64,000 nt of DNA, from contig NZ_CP069338.1 in assembly GCF_016859125.1 (NCBI RefSeq), positions 6,573,501-6,637,500 on the forward strand, written 5' to 3'. Both the position numbers and the translations under genes were made by a program. The notes beneath the pieces were generated by a model. That model searched no databases and had not been told where the DNA came from. It saw nothing but the letters and a program-made list of their open reading frames with translations. The first letter of the stretch is position 1, and every line of letters begins with the position of its first letter. This document shows positions 25,310 through 33,964 of this stretch, in pieces. Origin of the DNA: Archangium violaceum (lineage in GTDB: Bacteria; Myxococcota; Myxococcia; Myxococcales; Myxococcaceae).

Positions 25310-26749
25310 TCAGCAAGCCCGGTTCTCTTCCTCTGCCCTGGAGTTACGGGGCGCCTCCACGGTCAATCCGCCGGGGCGGATGTGCATCGTGTAGGAGTCC
25401 TCCGCGTGCGCCGAGCCTCGCATCTTCACCACGCTGATGGTGCGGGTGAGCTTTCTCTGATGCCGCTCGTAATCGAGTGAGATGATGGCGTCGGGGATGG
25501 TGGAGAGGAACGGTGCCGCCGTGTCGTCTTCGTGGACCGTGAGCGTCTGGGAGAGGAGCGCGCTGCGGCTGTGTTCCCGGACGAGGGCCGCGAAGCCGAC
25601 CATGAACTGCCGGAAGCCCCGCGCGGACGTCGAGTGCGCGATGGAGGAGATGCTGTCGAGCACGATGAGGGACGGCTTGTATTCATCGAGGCTCCTGCGC
25701 AGCTCCACCAGGAGATCCTCGGGGCTGGTGGCCTCGGGGTAGCTGCACTCCACGCGCAGGTTCCCCTTCTTCACGAACTCGTCCAGGGGGAGCCCGAGGC
25801 TCGCGAAGTTGCGCAGGAGGATGTTCCGGGTCTCCTCGAAGCCGTAGTAGGCCACGCGCTCGCCGCGGGACGCACCGGCCCTCGCGTACATGCCGGCCAG
25901 CGTCGTCTTTCCGCTGCCGGAGGGGCCGCGCACCAGCGTGATGGAGTCCCGGAGCCAGCCCCCGTTCATCATCGTGTCCAGCCCCTCGAAGCCGCTCGAG
26001 AAGCGGTTCTCCGCCGGGGGGACGTCGTTGATGCCTTGCAGGCCGAACGGGAACACCATCACCCCCTTGCTGGTGATGGTGCAGGGGTACTCCCCCTTCT
26101 GGTGGGCGCTGCGCCGGTACTTGTGGACCTCGAGCGTCCTTCGCCGCCGCTCGTCGTCCACCAGGTTGCGCAGGACGAGCACCACGTCACACAGGAAGTC
26201 CTCGACACCGAGCGTCGTCCGGGGGCCGTAGTCGTCCGGTGCTTCCGCCGTCACGAGCGCCATCAGCCCGAGCCGCCGGAAGGTGCGGATCAGCTCGAAG
26301 AACTGGTGCCGGAGCCGATCCTCGGGAGGCCTGGGGCTGAACAGGGCGGTGGCCGAGTCCAGGACGATGGCCTGCGCACCGAACTCGCTGACCGCGGCCT
26401 CGATGCGGTGCACCAGGGCGACGACGTCGTAGTCACCCGTGATGATGGTGTTCGCGTCGAGCGGGAGGGTGAGGTCGGTGAAGCGGAGCTTGCCTTCCGC
26501 CACGAGCTCCGAGGTGCCGAAGCCGAGCCCATTTCCGGTGTCGGTGAGATCCGCCGGGGTCTCCTCGACGGAGAACACCATCGTCTTGATTCCCGAACGG
26601 GCGAAGTGACTGGCGAGTTGGAGGGCGAGGATGCTCTTCGCGGCTCCGCTCTTTCCCGTCAGGAGGGTGGTTCGTCCTCGGGGAAGACCTCCGTTCGTGA
26701 TGATGTCGAGCCCGGGTACGCCTGTTGGAACCTTCTGCATCGTGATCAT
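25310..26749 (-). CDS. kaiC: KaiC-type double RecA/KaiC-domain ATPase
   Basis: The 479-residue product has two tandem KaiC domains. Domain 1 has P-loop TGKSGAAKS (31-39), where the usual Gly before Lys is Ala, and catalytic E62-E63. Domain 2 has GPSGSGKT (275-282) and E305-E306. S416-T417 in FLSTIPDAI align with the adjacent Ser/Thr autophosphorylation pair of cyanobacterial KaiC, and VVKMRGSAH matches its C-terminal region. The start ATG overlaps the stop of the Rec-KaiB gene (ATGA), so the two are made together. No kaiA is present. A timer or phosphorylation-switch role is inferred; true circadian function is not shown. Confidence 0.9.
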   Translation of the reverse strand: MITMQKVPTGVPGLDIITNGGLPRGRTTLLTGKSGAAKSILALQLASHFARSGIKTMVFSVEETPADLTDTGNGLGFGTSELVAEGKLRFTDLTLPLDANTIITGDYDVVALVHRIEAAVSEFGAQAIVLDSATALFSPRPPEDRLRHQFFELIRTFRRLGLMALVTAEAPDDYGPRTTLGVEDFLCDVVLVLRNLVDDERRRRTLEVHKYRRSAHQKGEYPCTITSKGVMVFPFGLQGINDVPPAENRFSSGFEGLDTMMNGGWLRDSITLVRGPSGSGKTTLAGMYARAGASRGERVAYYGFEETRNILLRNFASLGLPLDEFVKKGNLRVECSYPEATSPEDLLVELRRSLDEYKPSLIVLDSISSIAHSTSARGFRQFMVGFAALVREHSRSALLSQTLTVHEDDTAAPFLSTIPDAIISLDYERHQRKLTRTISVVKMRGSAHAEDSYTMHIRPGGLTVEAPRNSRAEEENRAC

Positions 26750-27462
26750 CTCTTCCGTGCGACCTGCGCGTCGTTGAGCAGATCGGTGACTGCCTGAAAC
26801 TGGTCCAGGGTTCCCAGGTAATAGGCTCGTGGCGCGGGAAAGCGCTTGACGAGCGTGGGGGTGAAGGCGATCCGGTCCTCGTCGAACGAGGGGGGGCGCT
26901 CCTTCGAGAGGTCCACGACGGCGAGCCGGACCTGCGACCGCTCATAGTTCGCGAGCAGCTTCTCGAGGTTGCGGAGTGCGCGCAGCGAGGCGGGAGAGGC
27001 CTCGCTGATGTAGAGCGTGAGATCGACCCTCACGCCCCGGACACCCTCCTCCTTCTGTTGGGTGCGCTGCAGGTTCTCCTTGGTCCGAACCAGTTCTCGG
27101 TCGCGCACCGGAGCGAGGATTTCATGGATCCTGAAGAGGAACTTATCCACGTCGATGGGCTTGCGGATGACGCGGTAGCCCGCCGTGCCATCGAGGTGGG
27201 AAGCCCCCGTGAGGACGAGGGACTCGCAGTTGAGCAGGCCGCTCTCGGCGGCCTGGGCCAGCATGCGGGCTCCGTCGAAGTCCGGGAGGTTGTAGTCGGT
27301 GATGACGAGGTGGAACCGCTCGCGGCGAAGCGTCTCGAGCCCTTCGCCCGCCGTCGCCGCGACCGTGACGTGGTAGCCGGCCGCCTCGAGCACTTCTTGA
27401 AGTGCCTCGCGGATGTCCGGGTCATCCTCGACGTACATGACTCGTAGGCCCAAAGACGCCAC
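26746..27462 (-). CDS. Response regulator receiver-KaiB fusion protein
   Basis: The 238-residue product joins a CheY-like receiver domain (about 5-118; MYVEDDPD, phospho-acceptor D56 in LVITDYNLPDFDG, K101 in VIRKPI) through a coiled linker to a KaiB thioredoxin-like domain (about 144-231; VDLTLYISEASPASLRALRN, FTPTLVKRFPAPRAYYLG). The GTG at 27462 is preferred over TTG 27474 because GGGAG lies just upstream. The fusion could let a histidine kinase control KaiB binding to the coupled KaiC. No kinase gene is adjacent. Confidence 0.88.
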   Translation of the reverse strand: MASLGLRVMYVEDDPDIREALQEVLEAAGYHVTVAATAGEGLETLRRERFHLVITDYNLPDFDGARMLAQAAESGLLNCESLVLTGASHLDGTAGYRVIRKPIDVDKFLFRIHEILAPVRDRELVRTKENLQRTQQKEEGVRGVRVDLTLYISEASPASLRALRNLEKLLANYERSQVRLAVVDLSKERPPSFDEDRIAFTPTLVKRFPAPRAYYLGTLDQFQAVTDLLNDAQVARKR

Positions 27463-27766
27463 GCTATCTCCCAAGGTGCCATGGCGTTATCAGGCTCCGG
27501 CCTGTTCGCCAGGGGGAAATGGCACCGCGCAGGACTCAACGAGCGAGTCAGCGAGGCTGGCATACCAAAGTTCAGGGGCACTGTTGGCCCAAACGCGGAA
27601 GGAGTCGGCTCGGTGGGGGTGCATGCGTCAAGCCGTTGGCACCCGCCTGTTCGGTAGAGCCCTGTCGTGGGAGCCCTCCATGCCTGGACGAGGGGATTCT
27701 GTGGCGGGGCCCGGGAGCCTTCGCTAGTCAGCGCGGCACCTCGTTCACGCGACAGGAGTGCTGCGC

Positions 27767-28780
27767 ATGAAGGCGTATGAGCTGCAGAAGACGGGTGGCA
27801 TCGACGCTTGGGTGAAGGTGGAGAGGCCCGAGCCCAGGCCCGGCCCGGGCCAGGCCCTGGTCCGTATCCGGGCGGTGTCCCTGAACTACCGGGACCTGCT
27901 CATCGTGGAGGGGCGCTACATGGGGCCCACCTCGCGTCCCATCATCCCGGTGTCGGACGGGGCCGGTGAGGTGGTCGCGGTGGGGGCGGGGGTCACCCGC
28001 GTGAAGCCCGGCGACCGCGTGGCCCCTACCTTCTTCCAGACCTGGACGAGCGGTGAGCCCACGGCGGATCTGCGGGACAAGGCGCTCGGCGCGGGGAGCA
28101 CCGACGGCGTGCTGGCGGAGTATGTCGCCCTGGATGCGGAGGGGCTCGTGCACCTGCCGGAGCACTTCTCCTTCGAGGACGGAGCCACGTTGCCCTGCGC
28201 GGCGGTCACGGCGTGGAACGCGCTGGTGCCCCAGGGCCGGCTCCAGGCGGGTCAGACGGTGCTGGCCCAGGGCACGGGTGGCGTCTCCATCTTCGCGCTC
28301 CAGTTGGCCCGGCTGTTGGGAGCGCGCGTCATCATCACCTCCAGCCAGGACGAGAAGCTGGAGCGCGCCCGGGCGCTCGGCGCGGAGGGGACCGTCAACT
28401 ACAAGAAGAACCCCGACTGGGAGGAGAAGGTCCTGGAGTTGACGGGAGGGAAGGGCGTGGACCACGTCATCGAGGTGGGCGGCGCGCAGACGCTCCCGAA
28501 GTCCATCCGCGCCTCACGCTCCGGTGGGCACATCGCCCTCATCGGCCTGCTCAGCGGGAGTTTCGGCAAGCCCGACCCTTCCGTCGCCGAGTCGAAGAAT
28601 CTCCAGATCGAGAACATCTTCGTGGGCAGCCGCGTCATGTTCGAGGACATGAACCGGCTCATCCTCCAGCACCGGATGAAGCCCGTCATCGACCGGACCT
28701 TCCCCTTCGAGGAGGCGCGCGAGGCGTTGCGCTACCTCCGGGATGGCGCCCACTTCGGCAAGGTCGTCATCGAGGTCTGA
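27767..28780 (+). CDS. Zinc-type alcohol dehydrogenase/quinone oxidoreductase family protein (MDR)
   Basis: The 337-residue product is a medium-chain dehydrogenase/reductase. It has the GroES-like N-domain (VSLNYRDLLIVEG, PVSDGAGEVVAVG) and a Rossmann domain with GTGGVSIFALQLARLLGARVI. The usual catalytic-zinc Cys (GTDxxG region) and the structural four-Cys loop are absent or altered, so a zinc-free NAD(P)H oxidoreductase is more likely than a true alcohol dehydrogenase. ATG 27767 has AGGAG upstream. The 3' end overlaps the convergent amidohydrolase gene by 14 bases. Confidence 0.88.
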   Translation: MKAYELQKTGGIDAWVKVERPEPRPGPGQALVRIRAVSLNYRDLLIVEGRYMGPTSRPIIPVSDGAGEVVAVGAGVTRVKPGDRVAPTFFQTWTSGEPTADLRDKALGAGSTDGVLAEYVALDAEGLVHLPEHFSFEDGATLPCAAVTAWNALVPQGRLQAGQTVLAQGTGGVSIFALQLARLLGARVIITSSQDEKLERARALGAEGTVNYKKNPDWEEKVLELTGGKGVDHVIEVGGAQTLPKSIRASRSGGHIALIGLLSGSFGKPDPSVAESKNLQIENIFVGSRVMFEDMNRLILQHRMKPVIDRTFPFEEAREALRYLRDGAHFGKVVIEV

Positions 28781-30167
28781 CGGTCTGCCCGTCGAGCGGA
28801 GCGGCGGGGCGGGTCACCTGGACGCCGCGCCGCCAGACGGCATGGATGGCCCGGGTGTTGCGGATGTCCTGGGTTGGGTCCGCGTCCAGCACCACGAGAT
28901 CCGCCACCAGGCCCGGCGCGATGGCGCCCCGGTCCTTCAAGCCCAGCAGCTCGGCCGAGTCGCGTGTCGCCGCACGCAGGGCCTGGGCGGGAGTCAGGCC
29001 GGCCTGGGTCATCAGCTCGAGCTCGCGGTGCTCGGCGAAACCGGGGATGCGCTGGGGCATGGCGCCCGAGTCGGTGCCGAAGCCGATCCTCACACCGGCC
29101 TGGTGCAGGGTGCGCAGGTTCTCCTGGTTGAGCTTCACCGCCTTCCGCGATTTCTCGGTGCCCGTGCTGGCGAGCGTCTCGCGCCGCCACGTGGCGTCAT
29201 CGAAGCGGCGTTGCAGGGCTGGGTCCACCGCGGCGCGGAAGAAGGGCTCGTCCATCCAGGACGGGTGCTCGGCGTAGAGGTAGTTCGCCTCGTCCAGGTT
29301 GATGGTGGCGATGTACCAGACGCCGCGCGCCTTCATGGCCTGGACGAAGGCGTCATCCACCGGCGCATCCCTCACCCCATGGCCGAGCACATCGACACCC
29401 GCCTCGACCAGCGCCTTGGCGTCATCGAGGTCGTGGATGTGAGCGAAGACCCGCAGGCCCTGGCGGTGCGCCTCGTCGATGGCGGCGCGGTAGATGTCGG
29501 GGCTCAGCTTGGGGACCGAGCCGCCCAGGCTGTCGACCCACAGCTTCACCATGTCGGCTCCCTGCCTGGCCATGTCCTGGACCGCGGCGCGCGCGGCCTC
29601 GGGCGTTTCGGGACGCGCGACCTGGTCGTCCTCGAGGCCCATGCCTCGCGCAGGCGGCGTGCCCAGGGGCGCTCCGATTCCCGGCCCCGCGCCGTAGAGG
29701 TCCGCACCGCTGGCGTTGCCGTTCAGCTCTCGTTTCAGGGAGTAGAACAGGGGCGGGTTCAGGCCCAGAGAGTTGACGGTCGTCACACCGTACTCGGCGT
29801 ACCGGGCCAGCTGCCGGGTGATGTTCTCACGGGTATAGAAACGCCGCCCCGTTTCCACGCCCGAGACGTTGCCGACGTGGGAGTGCGCCGCGATCAGCCC
29901 CGGGATGAGCGTCTTGCCGGAGTAGTCGACCACGCGCGCTCCGGCCGGGACCTGAAGCGAGCCGCGAGGCCCCACGGCGCGGATGCGTTCGCCCTCGAGC
30001 ACCACGGTCATCGGTCCGCTCACGGCATCGCCGTCGAACACGTGTGCGCCTTCCAGGACCACCACGGGGGGAGATGCGGTCGGGCCTGGCGCATGCGCGC
30101 AGCCCAGGGCGGCGTGGAAGACGAGCGCCGCGAGGGCGTGCACCAGGGGAACGAAGCGCGGGTTCAT
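28767..30167 (-). CDS. Secreted lipoprotein amidohydrolase (imidazolonepropionase-like)
   Basis: The 466-residue product carries a signal peptide with possible lipobox (HAALGC), then an amidohydrolase fold: GKTLIPGLIAAHSHVGN with the H-x-H metal pair, MVKLWVD for the bridging Lys, VFAHIHD for the third His and IGFGTDSGA for the catalytic Asp. The pieces match the prolidase/imidazolonepropionase-like branch. The start ATG 30167 opens the signal peptide. It probably cleaves a small amide or peptide in the periplasm; the substrate is unknown. It is convergent with, and overlaps, the MDR gene. Confidence 0.87.
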   Translation of the reverse strand: MNPRFVPLVHALAALVFHAALGCAHAPGPTASPPVVVLEGAHVFDGDAVSGPMTVVLEGERIRAVGPRGSLQVPAGARVVDYSGKTLIPGLIAAHSHVGNVSGVETGRRFYTRENITRQLARYAEYGVTTVNSLGLNPPLFYSLKRELNGNASGADLYGAGPGIGAPLGTPPARGMGLEDDQVARPETPEAARAAVQDMARQGADMVKLWVDSLGGSVPKLSPDIYRAAIDEAHRQGLRVFAHIHDLDDAKALVEAGVDVLGHGVRDAPVDDAFVQAMKARGVWYIATINLDEANYLYAEHPSWMDEPFFRAAVDPALQRRFDDATWRRETLASTGTEKSRKAVKLNQENLRTLHQAGVRIGFGTDSGAMPQRIPGFAEHRELELMTQAGLTPAQALRAATRDSAELLGLKDRGAIAPGLVADLVVLDADPTQDIRNTRAIHAVWRRGVQVTRPAAPLDGQTVRPR

Positions 30168-30396
30168 GAGAGCGGGCCTCCGGTCGAGAGTGACGGCCCA
30201 GGATGTTCGCCTCGCCATGACCGCGCAATGCGCGAGTGTGTCCGCGGAGCACGCGGCATGAGGACATCCTCGGTGGGGCATGAGCGGCTCCTCTGACGAG
30301 GCGGCACGCGCGCTGGCACTGAAGCATCTTGGGCCGTCAGGCCGGCTGCCCACCACCCGGGCGCACGGGCTGCTCCGCTGTCGAGTCATTTTCGGA

Positions 30397-31764
30397 ATGG
30401 GTTCGGAGGCACATCCGGTTTCCGCTGCCGTCACCTCTGCCCTGGATCCGATGCCGCCCGACCCTTTCGAGCAGAAGCCCGCTCCTGTTCCTTCTGCCCC
30501 TCGGCCGTCTGCTCTCCCCCAGAAGCACAACACGCTCGCGTCGACCCTGCCCGCGCCTTTCGTGGTCGACGCTCCCGGAACGAGCTTGACGCTCGGTGCG
30601 CTCCTCGCGCGGCCAGCCCTGGTGCCCGAGTCGCTCCTCGCCGACAACATGCCGGACCCGTATGTCCTGCGGCTGTCGGACACGAGCCCGGGAGGGCCGG
30701 AGACGCAGGGGTTGTGGCTCATCGCCACCTCGAGCAATCGCCCCTATGCCTTCCGGCTCTACCGGTGGCATGAGGACCGGGCGCGGTTCGAGGCCGCCGA
30801 GAAGGAGGGGCATCTCCTGGCCGTGTTCCCCGAGGGCCAGCTGCCCGCGTGGTGGAACCAGGGCGAGCCGGTGCCGACCGAGCCGGACCTTCCCGAGGAT
30901 CTCCTGCTCGCACGTTGGGCGCCGGAGATCTTCGAAATCGGAGAGCAGCTGGTCCTCTTCTACACCGCGCGCGACCGACAGGGCGTGCTGCGCAGTGCCT
31001 ACGCCACGAGCCGCTCCATCGAGGGCCCCTGGACGGACCACGGGCCGCTGGACGTCAACCCGCGCGTGAAGGAGCTCGTCCCCGACTACCCGGGCGGGCC
31101 CGCCGGGGACAACCCGGTGCTGGGTACCATCGACGGGACCGTGGTGCCCATCGAGGACGGCACGGGGCGCGAGCGTCAGGCCCTGGTGGTCAAGGTGGAC
31201 GGCAACGCCCTGCGCTGGGTGGAGCCGTGCACGGGCCGGTCGCGCACCGTCCCGACGCCGCTGGTCGCGCGGGAGTTCACGCTCGGGCCGGACGGGACGC
31301 TCCACTTCGTTGGTTCTCCCAACGTCATTCTCACCGACGGCCCCCATCATGGCGGGCTCGTCGAGGGACAGTTCTTCGTCCGGGAGAACGGGCAGCTCTA
31401 CGTCATCTACAGCGCCGGCTTCTTCGGCAACCACGAGTACCACACCTACGTGGGCAAGCTCGATGACGTCCTGCGCGGCCTGGTCCGGGACGAACGTCTG
31501 CTGATGGACAGCGCGAGCCCCGCGTTGGGAGGGGCGTGGAACGGTCCGGGACACCCCTCGTTGGTGAAGGAGGGCGAAGGTTTGTACTCCCTCTATCTCC
31601 ATGCGTGGCGGAGCGGGACCGACTACTGCGCCCATGGCGAGGCGCGGAAGGTGCTGCGCTTCCACCTGTCGTTCCGCGACGAGCAGGGCCTGCCGTGTGA
31701 GCCGTTCGTCGTCGAGGACCGGCAGGCCTCGCGCGGCGCGTCCCGAGTCATCGAGGCGGCCTGA
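30397..31764 (+). CDS. GH43-like five-bladed beta-propeller protein
   Basis: The roughly 455-residue product has repeated beta-propeller blades and glycoside hydrolase family 43-like points: NMPDPYVLRLSD, RWAPEIFEIGEQLVLFYTA, DNPVLGTIDG, GLVEGQFFVRENGQLYVIYS and GAWNGPGHPSLVKEG. The acidic residues in these loops may be the catalytic set, but I cannot assign them with certainty. No signal peptide is visible. The start is uncertain: ATG 30280 has a good ribosome site but its first 35 codons look non-coding, and ATG 30451 is another choice. It probably acts on an arabino- or xylo-type glycan or is a sugar-binding protein. Confidence 0.7.
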   Translation: MGSEAHPVSAAVTSALDPMPPDPFEQKPAPVPSAPRPSALPQKHNTLASTLPAPFVVDAPGTSLTLGALLARPALVPESLLADNMPDPYVLRLSDTSPGGPETQGLWLIATSSNRPYAFRLYRWHEDRARFEAAEKEGHLLAVFPEGQLPAWWNQGEPVPTEPDLPEDLLLARWAPEIFEIGEQLVLFYTARDRQGVLRSAYATSRSIEGPWTDHGPLDVNPRVKELVPDYPGGPAGDNPVLGTIDGTVVPIEDGTGRERQALVVKVDGNALRWVEPCTGRSRTVPTPLVAREFTLGPDGTLHFVGSPNVILTDGPHHGGLVEGQFFVRENGQLYVIYSAGFFGNHEYHTYVGKLDDVLRGLVRDERLLMDSASPALGGAWNGPGHPSLVKEGEGLYSLYLHAWRSGTDYCAHGEARKVLRFHLSFRDEQGLPCEPFVVEDRQASRGASRVIEAA

Positions 31765-31774
31765 CGCGCTCCGT

Positions 31775-31948
31775 TCACGGGCTCGGCGAGAGGTCCTGCT
31801 GGATGGGGACGGCGGTGTTGAGGTGCTGCTGCACCTGCCCGCGGGCCACCTGGGCGAAGTCGCGCAGCTCGGCGCGCTGGATCTGCGGTTGGATCACGCT
31901 GTCCATCAGGAACAGCGTCTTCGCGTGGAGCGCGACCAGGCTGGCCAT
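31775..31948 (-). pseudogene. C-terminal fragment of a DUF4142 protein
   Basis: Fifty-seven codons read MASLVALHAKTLFLMDSV, then IQPQIQRAELRDFAQVARG and QVQQHLNTAVPIQQ. This resembles the last third of DUF4142 proteins (MVALHxxxLxLLD, ELxxLLxxxRxxVxxHL). The usual N-terminal signal peptide and helical bundle are missing, and the sequence further 5' shows no match in any frame. A truncated remnant is the best reading; a functional small protein is less likely. Confidence 0.42.
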
Positions 31949-32040
31949 GAGCCCGTTGTCGTGGCACGAAGCGTGCGTGAGGTCGCGTGAAGAGACCTCA
32001 TCGCGCGAGTCAAGAGGCGTGATGCACCCACCGCGCCGCA

Positions 32041-32115
32041 CGGAAGCGCCGTGGTGCTTCCGCGTAAGTGCCTGTGACGACTTGGCGTCGCGACGTAGCG
32101 CTACATGTTCGTAGC
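32041..32115. promoter_or_regulatory. Cluster of inverted repeats upstream of ftsZ
   Basis: CGGAAGC/GCTTCCG (32041-32062) forms a 7-bp hairpin. It is followed by the palindrome GTAGCGCTAC (32095-32104) and by GCTAC/GTAGC (32100-32115). These lie 90-165 bases before the ftsZ start and resemble, in part, the GCTAC/GTAGC palindrome before ftsQ. No clear -35/-10 pair could be assigned. Confidence 0.4.
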
Positions 32116-32206
32116 TGAGAACTTGCCAAAGATCGCGACTTGCTGAAGATGGCGATTGCAGGTGCGCGCGCGGGCACGCGTGGCCTGCGCTGAAAGAAGG
32201 AACCAC

Positions 32207-33421
32207 ATGGACCAGTTCGACCAGAACAAGCAGGCCGCAAAGATTCGTGTCGTCGGCGTCGGTGGCGCTGGCTGTAACGCGGTCAACACGATGATCATGG
32301 CGAAGCTTGAGCGGGTCGACTTCATCGCCGCCAATACGGATGTTCAGGCCCTGGCTGCGAACAAGGCTCCCGTGCGGCTGCAGATCGGTCAGACCCTGAC
32401 CAAGGGCCTGGGCGCCGGCGCCAACCCGGAGATGGGCCGCGAGGCCGCGCTCGAGTCGCGCGATCAGATCGCCTCCATGCTCGAGGGCGCGGACATGGTC
32501 TTCGTGACCGCCGGCATGGGTGGCGGCACCGGTACGGGCGCGGCTCCCATCATCGCGGACATCGCCAAGAGCCTGGGCTGCCTCACCGTGGGCGTGGTCA
32601 CCAAGCCCTTCCTCTTCGAGGGCAACAAGCGCCGCAAGCAGGCGGAGCAGGGCCTCGTGGAGCTCAAGGCCGCGGTGGACACCCTCATCACCATCCCCAA
32701 CCAGCGGCTGCTCACGCTCAGCAACGCGCCCATGCCGCTGCTGGAGACCTTCAAGCGCGCCGACGAGGTGCTCCTCAACGCCGTTCAGGGCATCTCCGAC
32801 CTCATCCAGTACCACGGCTACATCAACGTGGACTTCGCCGACGTGAAGACCATCATGAGCGACAAGGGCCTGGCGCTCATGGGCACCGGCCACTCCTCCG
32901 GCGACAAGCGCGCTCTCAACGCCATGCAGCAGGCCATCTCCAGCCCGCTGCTCGAGGACATCTCCATCGACGGCGCCACCGGCCTGCTCATCAACATCAC
33001 GGGCGGCCGCGACATGACCCTCCAGGAGGTCAACGAGGCGCTCACGCTGGTGCACGACGCGGCCGATCCGGACGCGGAGATCATCTTCGGCTCGCTCATC
33101 GACGACAACATCCAGGACGAGGTGAAGATCACCATCATCGCCACGGGCTTCGTGTCGCGCGATGCGAAGGTGCGTCAGCCGGCTCAGGTGGTGCAGGTGC
33201 CGGTCGTCACCCGTCCCTCGCCCGTGTCGCTGAACGTGGCGCGCGAGGAGGTGGCCAGCCTGGTGCCCGCCAAGGCGGGTGTGCGCTCCATGCCCTCGGT
33301 GGAGAGCCGCTCGCTGTCCGGCCGCACCGCGGTGGTGAAGGACGCGGCGCTGCCCCTGGACGAGGATCAGTTCGACATCCCCACCTTCCTGCGCCGCCAG
33401 GGTCAGACGGAGATGCCGTGA
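32207..33421 (+). CDS. ftsZ: Cell division protein FtsZ
   Basis: FtsZ is the tubulin-like GTPase that forms the cytokinetic ring. The 404-residue product has [13 protein letters not shown] at the N-terminus, the tubulin signature GGGTGTG (105-111), the synergy loop region [11 protein letters not shown], and a variable linker. The C-terminal peptide DIPTFLRR (390-397) binds FtsA and other partners. ATG 32207 gives the normal start, [20 protein letters not shown]. It is separated from ftsA by 25.4 kb and must have its own promoter within the upstream 440 bp. Confidence 0.98.
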   Translation: MDQFDQNKQAAKIRVVGVGGAGCNAVNTMIMAKLERVDFIAANTDVQALAANKAPVRLQIGQTLTKGLGAGANPEMGREAALESRDQIASMLEGADMVFVTAGMGGGTGTGAAPIIADIAKSLGCLTVGVVTKPFLFEGNKRRKQAEQGLVELKAAVDTLITIPNQRLLTLSNAPMPLLETFKRADEVLLNAVQGISDLIQYHGYINVDFADVKTIMSDKGLALMGTGHSSGDKRALNAMQQAISSPLLEDISIDGATGLLINITGGRDMTLQEVNEALTLVHDAADPDAEIIFGSLIDDNIQDEVKITIIATGFVSRDAKVRQPAQVVQVPVVTRPSPVSLNVAREEVASLVPAKAGVRSMPSVESRSLSGRTAVVKDAALPLDEDQFDIPTFLRRQGQTEMP

Positions 33422-33461
33422 GGCGGGGGCCCCGGTCCGCGAGGGCTGGGGTCTCGCCGAG

Positions 33462-33839
33462 CTAGCGCCCGGGGAGGCGGGCCACGCTCGCCGCCCGGTG
33501 GTGGCGCCCGGAGAGGGCATCACTGCGCGAGAGCAGCGTGTCCAGCTCGCGGTAGACCTCGTCGATGCGCTCGGGCAGTCGCGGGGCGGGAACCACTCCG
33601 TCGCCGGAGAGCTGCTCCAGCAGGGAGCTCGCGCGCTGTAGCAGTTGATGGGCTCGGAGCAGGGCCCGGCCGGTGCGGGTCCCCTGGGGCGAGAAGAGGC
33701 TGCCTCCCTGATAGAGGGCCTCGACTGCCGTGCGGTTGGTGCGAAGGCGCTCGGTGACTCGCGCCCGGTACATCTCCAGCCGCCGCTCGTGGCGCGCGCC
33801 CTGGAGATCCACCACTGTTCCTGTCGTGGAGGGCTTCAC
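33462..33839 (-). CDS. Conserved hypothetical coiled-coil protein
   Basis: The 125-residue soluble product is almost all helix, rich in Arg, Leu and Glu (for example HERRLEMYRARVTERLRTN and LLRAHQLLQRASSLLEQL). No known domain is recognised. It starts at GTG 33839 and is convergent with ftsZ (40 bases apart) and divergent from accC. Because the reading frame has strong GC3 bias and no obvious competitor on the other strand, I treat it as real. Confidence 0.6.
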   Translation of the reverse strand: MKPSTTGTVVDLQGARHERRLEMYRARVTERLRTNRTAVEALYQGGSLFSPQGTRTGRALLRAHQLLQRASSLLEQLSGDGVVPAPRLPERIDEVYRELDTLLSRSDALSGRHHRAASVARLPGR

Positions 33840-33964
33840 GGCCAGGGACGCTACGCCATTTACCTACATGCCCGCAACTTCCCGGCCGGAGGTGCGTTGT
33901 CTCCTTGTCAGGTCGCAGGTGGGGGTTTAGGTTCCCTCGCCTCACAGCGGAGGGGTTGCGAGCC

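Noticed and set aside
30280-30396. Upstream start for the GH43-like gene with a good ribosome site
   Set aside because: The first 35 codons lack the codon bias of the gene and look non-coding, so the ATG at 30397 was kept, with uncertainty stated.
31775-33523. 582-codon minus-strand frame across ftsZ
   Set aside because: The part over ftsZ is a shadow. Only the last 57 codons (31775-31948) resemble a known family, and that part is listed as a fragment.
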